Origin: Asticcacaulis excentricus
GTDB lineage: Bacteria; Pseudomonadota; Alphaproteobacteria; Caulobacterales; Caulobacteraceae
Direction of reading: 5' to 3'
NCBI RefSeq assembly: GCF_003966695.1
Contig: NZ_AP018827.1
Span: 1,840,501-1,904,500 of the forward strand
DNA: 64,000 nt
In this document: one piece after another, positions 27,906-36,457 of the stretch
Layout: each line of letters begins with the position of its first letter
How positions within the stretch are numbered: the first letter of the stretch is position 1
Notes under the pieces: generated by a model
Seen by the model: only the letters and a program-made list of their open reading frames with translations
Told to the model about the DNA's origin: nothing
Database searches by the model: none
Position numbers and translations under genes: made by a program

Positions 27906-28280
27906 TTACGCCTTAAAAGCCAGATAGATGCCGCCCAGCGCCACAGCGAGAACAGCCAGACAGAAGAGGAGGTTGAGAAGGCGCAGCGCGCGTGAGTTCG
28001 GGAAGTAGTCCAGAACATTGGCATTCAGGCCCATATAGGTGTGCCACATGGTGATCACGAAGGTTGCGGCCAGTAGCCCGGCATTGAGCGGCACCTTCAC
28101 GAAGGCCAGCGCCGCTTCATAGCCCTGATTGGCCAGACCGAAGGCGCTCCAGGCGGCCCACAGGGTCAGGAAAAACAGCGCGACCGAGGTCCAGCGTTCC
28201 GCCAACCATTCACCGGCGCCGTGCTTTTCGGACTTTTTCCAGTCCTTGGCCGAGCGTTGTTTCAGATAGGAGTCAACCAT
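27906..28280 (-). CDS. sdhD: Succinate dehydrogenase hydrophobic membrane anchor subunit SdhD
   Basis: This 124-residue protein has three membrane helices. The heme-ligand His region is ITMWHTYMGLNANVLDYFPN, typical of alphaproteobacterial SdhD. It anchors SdhAB and forms the quinone site with SdhC. Its start codon overlaps the sdhC stop by one base. A longer open frame upstream lies inside sdhC and is rejected. Confidence 0.9.
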   Translation of the reverse strand: MVDSYLKQRSAKDWKKSEKHGAGEWLAERWTSVALFFLTLWAAWSAFGLANQGYEAALAFVKVPLNAGLLAATFVITMWHTYMGLNANVLDYFPNSRALRLLNLLFCLAVLAVALGGIYLAFKA

Positions 28281-28711
28281 TACAGCACCACCTTGCCCGT
28301 AGCGAACAGAACGGCCCAGAAGGCCAGCGTCAGGGCGATACCGCCCAGCAGCGACCACCAGGCCAACGCATTGGCCGACGAAATCTTGAAGCCCAGACCC
28401 ATATCCCAGATCAGGTGGCGCAAACCACCAGTCAGGTGGATAAAGCCCGCCAGCGTCAGGCCGAACCACACGAACAGGCCGAAGGGCGACGCCGCAAACG
28501 ACAGGAACAGCGTGTAGGCCTCAGGGCAGTGGCCCGATGCCGTCAGGCCGATGGCCAGAAGCCACGCCGCGACCATGACCGCGCCCACGACCGAGGCAAT
28601 GCCGGTCGCCCGGTGAAGGATCGAGGTGAACATGGTGATGTGGAATTTCCACACCTGAAGGTGCGGAGAGAGCGGACGATAGGCCGCTTCGGTGGACGGA
28701 GGCTTTGACAT
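28280..28711 (-). CDS. sdhC: Succinate dehydrogenase cytochrome b556 subunit SdhC
   Basis: This 143-residue protein has three helices, and the family motifs are RPLSPHLQVWKFHITMFTSI near the N-terminus, where SILHRATGI follows, and HLTGGLRHLIWDMG (heme His). It is the first gene of the sdh operon. MSKPPST is the family start, and the longer open frame continuing to 28849 is leader. Confidence 0.93.
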   Translation of the reverse strand: MSKPPSTEAAYRPLSPHLQVWKFHITMFTSILHRATGIASVVGAVMVAAWLLAIGLTASGHCPEAYTLFLSFAASPFGLFVWFGLTLAGFIHLTGGLRHLIWDMGLGFKISSANALAWWSLLGGIALTLAFWAVLFATGKVVL

Positions 28712-29117
28712 GTGCTTGCGTGGCCCTGATATACCCGGTGTGTGCAATGCGAGGCTTGTACGCGCAGGCCCCACTTGTGGATGCACGGAAAAGGTTAAGT
28801 TTCCGCGTCTTCGGGGGCTTTTTAGACCCTGTCGTCCCTGTGTCAACATAGCGCATGGTCAGGGGGGTGTTTTTTGCGCCCGCGAAGGCTTTTCAGACAC
28901 GTATGTCGCCCGAAAAAGAGAAAATCAGATCGTGCGTTAGCGATATTGTGAGCGGTTCACAAACGCGCCATCGTGACATATTGCCGCATTTCGGCCTCGG
29001 TTGGTCGCTTAGATTTGGGTAAGGGGGGGATGATTTCGCCTTTTTGGCGAACAGACTTCCGTCTCCCCTGCGTTAGAGAGTGTAGTTCAGGTGTTTTTCA
29101 GCGTGACCCGTTTGCCT
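28712..29117. other. Divergent intergenic region, sdhC to secreted protein gene
   Basis: About 405 bp without a supported gene separate two divergent starts. It contains an FNR/CRP-like inverted repeat TTGTGA-N5-TCACAA (28946-28962), which has one base less spacing than a classic CRP site, and a hairpin TTCGCC-TTTT-GGCGAA (about 29036-29051). These are candidate operators; no promoter could be assigned with confidence. Confidence 0.4.
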
Positions 29118-30626
29118 ATGCGCCATCCCCTTCTCAAGGTTCTGCTTCTGTCTTCGGCCCTCACCCTGCCGGTGGCGTCCGCTCAGGCCGGTACAGCCGC
29201 CGCCACGGCGCGTGTCACGGCCCGCGCCGACGAAGCCGCCGCTGCCGCCAAGGGGGAGACGAAAACAAAGACCGAGACGAAGGCGACGCCCAAATCGGCC
29301 AAATCGGCGGACGCGTCCAAAACGCAGGGCAGCGCCAAAAGCAAGACGACCACAGCCAAGGCCAGCGAGAACGAAAAGCCGTCGGCAAAGTCAAAGGCCT
29401 CAGCGAAAACAAAGACCGCTGAGAAGGACGAGACGGACTCGAAAAAGGGAAAGACGGCGCAGAGCGGTAAGCCGAGCGGCAAATCGAAGCCGACGCAAAC
29501 AGCCGATGCCGAAGCGAAAAAATCCACGACGTCCAAAACCGCCAAAAAGACGGATACCGTCAAAGACGACGAAAAGGTCACCGCGACGGCTTCGGCCAAG
29601 GGGACGCCCTATGTCATTCCGGACAAGGGCGACAAGTACGACAGCCGCACGAGCGGCACCCTGAGCGCCCCTGCGAAAACCGTTGCCAAGACCCCTGCCC
29701 CCAAACCGGCGGACAAGACCATAGCTCAGACGACGCAAGCCCCAAAGCCCAGGCCTGCGACAACCCCGGCCACGAAGGCCGCGTCAGCGCTGACCACCGA
29801 CGCCGGTAAGGCGGTCGATGATCTGTTCGGTGCCAAGATCAAGGTGGACGGTCAGTCCGCACCCCATAATCCAACGCCCACGCCTGTGGCCTCGTCGGAA
29901 ACCGTAAAGCCTGCGCCTAAGACCGAAGACAAGCTGGACCTTCCGACGGCCCCCATCCCCTATCAGGCGACGGTAAAACCCGAGACCGCTCCCGCCCCCA
30001 AGGCTGACCTCAATGCGGCCCTGACCGCCGAAAAGGTCGAACCGCGCACGGTCAGCCCGCCGACGCCGGACAAGGCGGCAGAGGTCGTGGCGGCGGCCTC
30101 CCTGCCGGTCACCCCTTCACCCACCCCCGCCGATGCCCCGACCCTGAGCGTGCCCGAAGCGGTGCGCCAACCCGGTGAAGCGCCTGCCGCACCGCGCAAT
30201 CTGGCCGCGGTGACGGTCGATGCCTACGCCCGCGATTACGAAGGCCAGAAGACCGGTGCGGAGATGCGTTACGATTCCAGCATCCGTTCCGGGCTGCTGG
30301 CGCGCCAGAGCCGGGCAGGTGATCTGGAAGGCAACTGGCTGGTGTCGTCGCTCACGGGGGACAAGCTGGTGTCGCTGGCCCTGCGCGGCGGCGGCGCTCA
30401 GGTGGATGGGGCGTGGCGCTCCCTGCAAGGCGGGGTGGGTCTTAACCGCTCCGGCCTGATCGAAAGCGCCATGCAGACCGATGACCGCCTGACGCTCGAC
30501 TATCAGTCGGGCTCCTCCCGCGGGCGTTATCGCCTCGACCTGCGCCGCGAGCCCGACGGTCGCTGGCGTGGTCAGATGATCGACCCCGCCGGCACGGCCA
30601 CCCCGGTGGTCATGCAGGCGCAATAA
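29118..30626 (+). CDS. Secreted Lys/Ala-rich protein with C-terminal beta-rich domain
   Basis: This 502-residue protein is not a family I recognise. It has a Sec signal peptide (MRHPLLKVLLLSSALTLPVA, cleavage near SAQA). Residues about 25-175 are a highly basic low-complexity stretch of Lys, Ala, Ser and Thr; residues about 175-375 are Pro/Ala/Thr-rich, and the last 110 (LARQSRAGDLEGNWLVSSL to ATPVVMQAQ) form an apparently folded beta-rich domain. The layout suggests a cell-wall- or membrane-spanning linker that presents a C-terminal domain. ATG 29118 gives the best signal peptide; GTG 29091 is nine codons earlier. The 3' end overlaps the convergent HIT gene by 55 bp. Confidence 0.7.
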   Translation: MRHPLLKVLLLSSALTLPVASAQAGTAAATARVTARADEAAAAAKGETKTKTETKATPKSAKSADASKTQGSAKSKTTTAKASENEKPSAKSKASAKTKTAEKDETDSKKGKTAQSGKPSGKSKPTQTADAEAKKSTTSKTAKKTDTVKDDEKVTATASAKGTPYVIPDKGDKYDSRTSGTLSAPAKTVAKTPAPKPADKTIAQTTQAPKPRPATTPATKAASALTTDAGKAVDDLFGAKIKVDGQSAPHNPTPTPVASSETVKPAPKTEDKLDLPTAPIPYQATVKPETAPAPKADLNAALTAEKVEPRTVSPPTPDKAAEVVAAASLPVTPSPTPADAPTLSVPEAVRQPGEAPAAPRNLAAVTVDAYARDYEGQKTGAEMRYDSSIRSGLLARQSRAGDLEGNWLVSSLTGDKLVSLALRGGGAQVDGAWRSLQGGVGLNRSGLIESAMQTDDRLTLDYQSGSSRGRYRLDLRREPDGRWRGQMIDPAGTATPVVMQAQ

Positions 30627-31045
30627 GGGATAAGGGATTTGAGCGCCTCTACCACCTCTGCCTTCTGGGCCGGGGCAAAGGCTTCCGTCGTGCCAAACCC
30701 CCAGACCGGACCGGGCCAGGCCGCGTCCTGCGGGTGGCGGGCAATCACGTGGATATGCAGTTGCGCGACGATATTTCCGAGATTGGCGATGTTGAGCTTG
30801 CTGACCGGCTGCCCCATCACCTCCGCCGCGCGGCGCACCATCTGTTCGGCCACATGCAAATCAGCGCGTAACTGGGCGTGTTCGGCCTCGCTCAGTTCGG
30901 TCAGTTCCGTCAGGCCCGCCCGGCGCGGCAGAAGCACCAGCCACGGGAAGCGCGCGTCCTTTTGCAGACGCACCTGACACAGGCTCAGCTCGCCAATCCA
31001 GACGGAGGCGGCTTCGATGCGCGGATCAACGGTAAACTCAGCCAT
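30572..31045 (-). CDS. HIT-family protein (histidine triad nucleotide hydrolase-like)
   Basis: This 157-residue HIT protein carries NLGNIVAQLHIHVIARHPQDA, the family core. The first His of the triad is Gln (QLHIHV), a common variant in alphaproteobacterial HIT proteins, while the second and third remain. Upstream are FPWLVLLPRRAGLTELTELS and VSKLNIANLG. Such proteins hydrolyse AMP-lysine or dinucleoside polyphosphates. The start is ATG 31045 (MAEFTVDP); the frame upstream antisense to mdh is spurious. Its last 55 bp overlap the convergent secreted-protein gene. Confidence 0.85.
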   Translation of the reverse strand: MAEFTVDPRIEAASVWIGELSLCQVRLQKDARFPWLVLLPRRAGLTELTELSEAEHAQLRADLHVAEQMVRRAAEVMGQPVSKLNIANLGNIVAQLHIHVIARHPQDAAWPGPVWGFGTTEAFAPAQKAEVVEALKSLIPYCACMTTGVAVPAGSII

Positions 31046-31174
31046 TGGTCGGTCTTTCGCAGGCGAATAAGGCAAAATATTAAGGCCTCCTCTGTATAGC
31101 CCCTGCGGGATTTGCGCATCACATTTCATAATGTTGCAGCGCATGGTCTTGCGAAGCCTCGTTAACGGGTTTAG

Positions 31175-32191
<1,017 letters not shown>

Positions 32192-32221
32192 GCCTCGAAA
32201 AACCGGTTTTCCGAAATCAGA

Positions 32222-32247
32222 AAGGGTCTCTTCGGAGGCCCTTTTTG
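32222..32247 (+). terminator. Rho-independent terminator after mdh
   Basis: GGGTCTC-TTCG-GAGGCCC forms a stem of about 7 bp with a UUCG tetraloop (one mismatch) and is followed by TTTTTGTT. It lies 32 bp past the mdh stop. Confidence 0.85.
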
Positions 32248-32313
32248 TTACCTGCCATTCGGATAACCGATTTGTCACTGGCAAGGGCCGGTTGCTGAGG
32301 TTAAGCCGGGACC

Positions 32314-32883
32314 ATGACCCGTTTGCCCACCACCTCGCCGCTTGGCCCGACGCTTGAGACGCCGCGCCTGATCCTGCGCCCCCCCGTGGCTGAGGATTTT
32401 CCGGCCTTTTGTGCTTTTCAGTCCGATGAGAAGGTCATGACACATTTAGGCGGCGTGACACCGGATGCCGTGACCTGGCGGGTGACGCGCGCCATTGCGG
32501 GGGCATGGGCACTCGACGGCTTTCACATGTTCAGCGTTCTCGAAAAGGCAACCGGTGAGTGGGTGGGACGCATCGGGCCGCTCTATCCCTATCAGTGGCC
32601 CGCCCGCGAAGTCGGCTGGGGCCTGTTGTCTTCGGCACAGGGCAAGGGCTACGCCATCGAAGCGGCCACCGCCTGCATCGACTATGTGTTCGAGGTTCTG
32701 GGCTGGGACGACGTGATCCACACCATCGCGCCCGACAATATCGGCTCTCAGCGCGTGGCGCAGGCTCTGGGGTCATCCAACCGCGGGCCGGGCCGCCTGC
32801 CGCCTCCCTATGCCGATGTAGCGGTCGATATCTGGGGGCAGACCCCCGCTGAATGGGCCGAAAACCGCCAGCGGTTTCGTTAA
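32314..32883 (+). CDS. GNAT-family N-acetyltransferase (RimJ/RimL type)
   Basis: This 189-residue acetyltransferase has the RimL-like N-terminus LETPRLILRPPVAEDFPAF and the acetyl-CoA loop GWGLLSSAQGKGYAIEAATA, followed by VIHTIAPDNIGSQRVAQALG. These proteins acetylate N-terminal amines or small molecules. The substrate is unknown. Alone between two terminators, so it is probably its own unit. Confidence 0.88.
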   Translation: MTRLPTTSPLGPTLETPRLILRPPVAEDFPAFCAFQSDEKVMTHLGGVTPDAVTWRVTRAIAGAWALDGFHMFSVLEKATGEWVGRIGPLYPYQWPAREVGWGLLSSAQGKGYAIEAATACIDYVFEVLGWDDVIHTIAPDNIGSQRVAQALGSSNRGPGRLPPPYADVAVDIWGQTPAEWAENRQRFR

Positions 32884-33019
32884 AAGGCGGGGAGCCCTTT
32901 GACACGCCCAAAGGCTTAACACGCGCCAAGTGCAAAATTATTTTTCACAGAACGCAAAAATTTCCGAAAAAAGCGCCTTTCATGGGATGACAATCGACGT
33001 TTGATGAGTCATATGGTCT

Positions 33020-33054
33020 GGCCCGCAGGTCCGTTGCGACCTTGCGGGCTTTTT
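33020..33054 (+). terminator. Terminator or attenuator upstream of the aminotransferase gene
   Basis: GCCCGCAGGT and ACCTTGCGGGC form an approximately 10-bp stem (33021-33049), followed by TTTTTG. It lies 65 bp before the aminotransferase start and 137 bp after the acetyltransferase stop. It could end the upstream transcript or act as an attenuator for the downstream gene. Confidence 0.7.
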
Positions 33055-33118
33055 GTCTTTCACCCCGATCAACCCCTCTCAGGCCGCCTCCGGTCACGTT
33101 CTTTTCTCAGGTGCAATC

Positions 33119-34315
33119 ATGCGCGATTTTTACCGTATCCGGCGTCTGCCGCCTTATGTCTTCGAAGAAGTCAACAAGGTGAAGGCCCGTCTGCGCGCAG
33201 CCGGCACCGACGTGATCGACTTTGGTATGGGCAATCCCGACATGGATACAGCCCCGCATATTGTGGACAAGCTGGTCGAGACGGTCAAAAAACCCAAGAC
33301 GCACGGCTATTCGGTGTCCAAGGGCGTGCAGGGTCTGCGCAAGGCTATGGCGGGCTATTATGAGCGCCGCTACGGCGTGAAGCTCAATCCCGATACCGAA
33401 GTCGTGGCGACACTGGGCTCCAAGGAAGGCTTTGCCAACCTCGCCATGGCCATTACCGGCCCCGGCGATACGGTCATCTGCCCCAACCCGGCCTATCCGA
33501 TCCACGCCTTCGGCTTCCTGATGGCCGGTGGCGTCATCCGCCACGTCCCGGCCCTGTCGCCGGAGCAATATCTGTCGGGCATTGAGCGCGCGGTGAAGCA
33601 CTCCGTACCCACGCCGTCGGTGCTGATCGTCTCCTATCCGTCGAACCCGACGGCGCAGTGGGTTGATCTGGATTTCTACAAGGAAGTCATCCGTATCGCG
33701 GAAAAGCACGACCTGATCGTGCTCTCTGACATCGCCTATTCGGAAATCTATTTCGAGAACAACCCGCCGCCCTCCATCCTTCAGGTGGAAGGGGCCATCA
33801 AGCGCTCAGTGGAGATTAATTCGCTGTCGAAGACCTATGCGATGGCTGGCTGGCGCGTCGGCATGGTCGTCGGTAATTCGGAAATTTGCGCCGCACTGGC
33901 CCGTGTGAAGTCCTATCTCGATTACGGTGGCTTCACGCCGATGCAGGTGGCCGCCGCCGCCGCGCTCAACGGCCCGCAGGACAATGTTGAGGAAATCCGC
34001 AACATCTACAAGTCGCGCCGCGACGTGCTGGTCGAATCCATGAAGCGCGCCGGGTGGGATATCCCGCCGCCCCCGGCGTCGATGTTTGCCTGGGCCGAGA
34101 TTCCCGATAAGTTCAAGCATCTGGGCTCGATCGAATTTGCCAAGCTGCTGATCGAAGAAGCGCATGTCGCCGTCGCGCCGGGCCTCGGCTTCGGTGAATA
34201 TGGCGAAGGCTATGTGCGTATCGGTCTGGTCGAAAACGAACACCGCATCCGGCAAGCGGCACGTAATATCAAAAAGCTGCTGCAACCGGGTCACAAGGCG
34301 CAGGCCGCCGAATAA
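33119..34315 (+). CDS. PLP-dependent aminotransferase, alanine/LL-DAP type (AlaC-like)
   Basis: This 398-residue class I aminotransferase has the LL-DAP/alanine group start FYRIRRLPPYVFEEV, GMGNPDMDTAPHIVDKL and the PLP Lys motif NSLSKTYAMAGWRVGMV (Lys about residue 240). SYPSNPTAQWVDLDFY and VAPGLGFGEYGEGYVRIGL complete the set. Similar alphaproteobacterial enzymes are annotated alanine aminotransferase; the exact substrate cannot be fixed. Start ATG 33119; the frame extends upstream with no support. Confidence 0.88.
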   Translation: MRDFYRIRRLPPYVFEEVNKVKARLRAAGTDVIDFGMGNPDMDTAPHIVDKLVETVKKPKTHGYSVSKGVQGLRKAMAGYYERRYGVKLNPDTEVVATLGSKEGFANLAMAITGPGDTVICPNPAYPIHAFGFLMAGGVIRHVPALSPEQYLSGIERAVKHSVPTPSVLIVSYPSNPTAQWVDLDFYKEVIRIAEKHDLIVLSDIAYSEIYFENNPPPSILQVEGAIKRSVEINSLSKTYAMAGWRVGMVVGNSEICAALARVKSYLDYGGFTPMQVAAAAALNGPQDNVEEIRNIYKSRRDVLVESMKRAGWDIPPPPASMFAWAEIPDKFKHLGSIEFAKLLIEEAHVAVAPGLGFGEYGEGYVRIGLVENEHRIRQAARNIKKLLQPGHKAQAAE

Positions 34316-34325
34316 CCTGTTGTTT

Positions 34326-34428
34326 AGAGCGATGTGCGGAAAAGTGTGAGCGGTTTTCCGCAAAAACATCGCGACAAAACAAAAATTTAGAGCGAAATGG
34401 CGATTCCTCTTAAAGTCATTTCGCTCTA
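34326..34428. repeat. Dispersed two-hairpin repeat, copy D
   Basis: It starts AGAGCGATGTGCGGAAAAGT, has hairpin 1 GCGATGTGCGGAAA / TTTTCCGC..ACATCGC, the A-rich linker, then hairpin 2 AGAGCGAAATG / CATTTCGCTCTA with a few mismatches. It lies 10 bp after the aminotransferase stop. A smaller related hairpin AGCGGAATGAT / ATCATTCCGCT follows at 34484-34515. Confidence 0.85.
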
Positions 34429-34778
34429 GCCCCTCGCCGGGCGGTGGCTTCGCCACCTTGGCCGCCGCCTCAATGGCGGCTTGAGCGGAATGATTTCGAA
34501 AGGCATCATTCCGCTATAGGCGGTTTATCCGTTCACGGAGAGGTGAAATTCGCTTAAAGAGGGAAAACAATAGCGCTTTTCCCCCATACTTCATAGCGGA
34601 CTCGTGGGTGAGCCGAATGAAGCCTTGACGCCACACGTCAAGTTTTTACCTCAGCCTTATTTGACTCCCCCGGTATTTTAGGTTTCTATTTACGCATTGT
34701 GCGCTGCACATGTTTTTATAAGGGCCGGCCACAAGGTCCGAATTTTTAGATACGGTTTGCGAAAAAGGGATTTTAGTC
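34429..34778. other. Hairpin-rich 350-bp gap without a supported gene
   Basis: The gap holds the AGCGGAATGAT / ATCATTCCGCT hairpin (34484-34515), a terminator-like CTTGACG-CCACA-CGTCAAG followed by TTTTT (34624-34647), and a second less certain AT-rich region up to the next gene. A short antisense ORF at 34646-34924 overlaps the following gene and is not accepted. An unannotated small RNA ending at 34647 is possible. Confidence 0.4.
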
Positions 34779-35006
34779 GTGATCAGCTTGCAATTCGACA
34801 TCGCCAGCGCTTCTGAGCAGGACGCCTTCTTTGGTGCCTTTTTCAAATTTGTCGAAGCCGCCTCGCTGCAGGATGCCGATTCCATCTCCATCCATTCCGA
34901 CACCAAGGAAACCGGCATGGTCAAGGTGGTGAACTTCGCCGACCAGAGCCTCGCTGATCAGTTTGAAACCTACTGGCAGCAGCGCCGGCGCTGGCTGGGG
35001 CTTTAA
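34779..35006 (+). CDS. Small hypothetical acidic protein
   Basis: This 75-residue cytoplasmic protein (MISLQFDIASASEQDAFFGA start, QQRRRWLGL end) is not a family I can name. It is acidic in the middle (SLQDADSISIHSDTKETG) with a basic C-terminus. GTG 34779 with AAGGGA (34765-34770) upstream makes translation plausible. It is 30 bp ahead of the glycosyltransferase gene, so they may be co-transcribed. Confidence 0.55.
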   Translation: MISLQFDIASASEQDAFFGAFFKFVEAASLQDADSISIHSDTKETGMVKVVNFADQSLADQFETYWQQRRRWLGL

Positions 35007-35036
35007 GCCGCCGCCGCCATGGGTTAAGCAGAGCGC

Positions 35037-36266
35037 ATGTCAATCCTGCGCCGCCTGCCTCTCAAATATCGTCTGCCCCTGATCCACGGTGGTCTGGAAG
35101 CCATTGCTTTGACGCGCATGGGTCACTGGCCGCGTACGGACAGACTGTCGTCAGGCCCTCTGGTTGTCTCCGGTTTTTTCAATGAAAGTCAGGGCATAGG
35201 CCGGGCGGGACGCCTGACCGCCGAAGCGTTCGAAGCCGCCAACTACGCGGTCATACGCCACGACCTACGCCCCTGTTTCCGCCATATCCTCGATCAGAAG
35301 TCGGTTCTGCCCGGCAAGGGCGGTGTCTGGCTGATCCACGCCAATGCACCGGAGGGGTTGGTCGCACTGATGACACACAGTCCGGCGCAATGGCGCGACC
35401 GCTACCGTATCGGTTACTGGGCATGGGAAACGCCGCTCGCCCCGCCGCAGTGGGCGCGTATGGTGCGCTGGCTGCATGAGGTTTGGACACCCAGTGCCTA
35501 TGTGGCCGAGGCGCTGGCGGCGGCCTTGCGGGCCGAAGGTCTGGACGATCTGTGCGGGCGGCTGCGCGTCATGCCCCACCCCCTGCTCTCCGCTCCGCCG
35601 CAGCCCGACCGCGCGCGTTTCGGTCTGAGCCCGGATCGCTGTGAGGTCTTAAGCCTGTTCGATGTCAATTCATCGCCTGCGCGGAAGAACCCGTGGGCGT
35701 CGATTGAAGCGTGGTTGACGGCGTTTCCGGAGCCCCCGGCTCGTGCGGCCCTGACGCTGAAAGCCTCGTCTCTGGATACCGTCACTAAGACCCGACTAAC
35801 CGAACGGATCGCTAATCGTCTGGATATTCGCCTGTTGTCCGAACGCCTGAGCGATGAAGACATGGACCGGCTGATGGCCTCGGTCGATATATTCCTGTCC
35901 CTGCATCGGGCCGAAGGGTTCGGCCTCGGTCTGCTGGAGGCGATGAACGCTGGCGTCGCCGTGATCGCCACCGAAGGCACGGGCAATGATTTCCTCACCC
36001 ACGATAATGGCTATCCGGTTCCGGCGCGTCCGGTGCCGCTCGATGATCCGGACGGCCCCTACAGCGCCTTGCCGCACAACCCGGCGCAGGTGTGGGCCGA
36101 ACCCGATTTACAGGCAGCGGCAGACAATCTGCGCCGTCTGGTGTCCGATCCCGTCGCCCGCGCTTCAAAAAGGGCGGCCGCTCGCGCCACACCTGCACGG
36201 CTAAGCGCCAATTGGTCCGCCGAGGCGCTGAAAGCCTATGATTTCAACAGGTGGCTTGACTCTTAG
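35037..36266 (+). CDS. Glycosyltransferase, GT4-like
   Basis: This 409-residue GT-B fold protein has the acceptor-domain features SGFFNESQGIGRAGRLTAEA and the donor-domain signature LHRAEGFGLGLLEAMNAGVAVIATEGTGN with the E-x7-E type catalytic acid. It likely adds a sugar to a polysaccharide or lipid-linked acceptor at the cytoplasmic face of the membrane. A single gene between unrelated loci, so the substrate is unknown. Confidence 0.88.
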   Translation: MSILRRLPLKYRLPLIHGGLEAIALTRMGHWPRTDRLSSGPLVVSGFFNESQGIGRAGRLTAEAFEAANYAVIRHDLRPCFRHILDQKSVLPGKGGVWLIHANAPEGLVALMTHSPAQWRDRYRIGYWAWETPLAPPQWARMVRWLHEVWTPSAYVAEALAAALRAEGLDDLCGRLRVMPHPLLSAPPQPDRARFGLSPDRCEVLSLFDVNSSPARKNPWASIEAWLTAFPEPPARAALTLKASSLDTVTKTRLTERIANRLDIRLLSERLSDEDMDRLMASVDIFLSLHRAEGFGLGLLEAMNAGVAVIATEGTGNDFLTHDNGYPVPARPVPLDDPDGPYSALPHNPAQVWAEPDLQAAADNLRRLVSDPVARASKRAAARATPARLSANWSAEALKAYDFNRWLDS

Positions 36267-36269
36267 GGG

Positions 36270-36415
36270 CTGAGCCGTCATAGGAACGCAACATTCAGGC
36301 GACCCACGCCTTTTGCACACCAAACCTCTCAGGTCACGACCCCGATCACGGCTATCGGACGGGGACCGGAGGCTCCCCGACGACGCGTTGCGTTCTCGGG
36401 GTCTTTTTGTTTTGC
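36270..36415 (+). ncRNA. Structured transcribed region with terminator upstream of ffh
   Basis: The 190-bp gap before ffh contains AAACCTCTCAGGTCACGACC (36324-36343), GACCCCGATCACGG/CTATCGGACGGGG pairings (36339-36373) and a terminator CCCCGA..GACGC / GCGTT..TCGGGG (36377-36403) followed by TTTTTGTTTT. The CTCTCAGG-(..)-GGAC pattern resembles part of a glycine riboswitch, but no matching 5' half was found. It may be a leader RNA of ffh or an independent sRNA; family is undetermined. Confidence 0.45.
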
Positions 36416-36457
36416 AAAAGGCACGGTCCCGATACCGATTTATAGGGCAATAGAAGC

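Noticed and set aside
28946-28962. Classic CRP site
   Set aside because: TTGTGA-N5-TCACAA has the wrong spacing for CRP (N6), so it is listed only as an inverted repeat.
33001-33363. 120-codon frame overlapping the aminotransferase start
   Set aside because: Runs in a different frame through the conserved enzyme; only its first few codons could matter as a leader.
34646-34924. 92-codon minus-strand frame
   Set aside because: Mostly antisense to the 75-codon gene with a good ribosome site; no features of its own.
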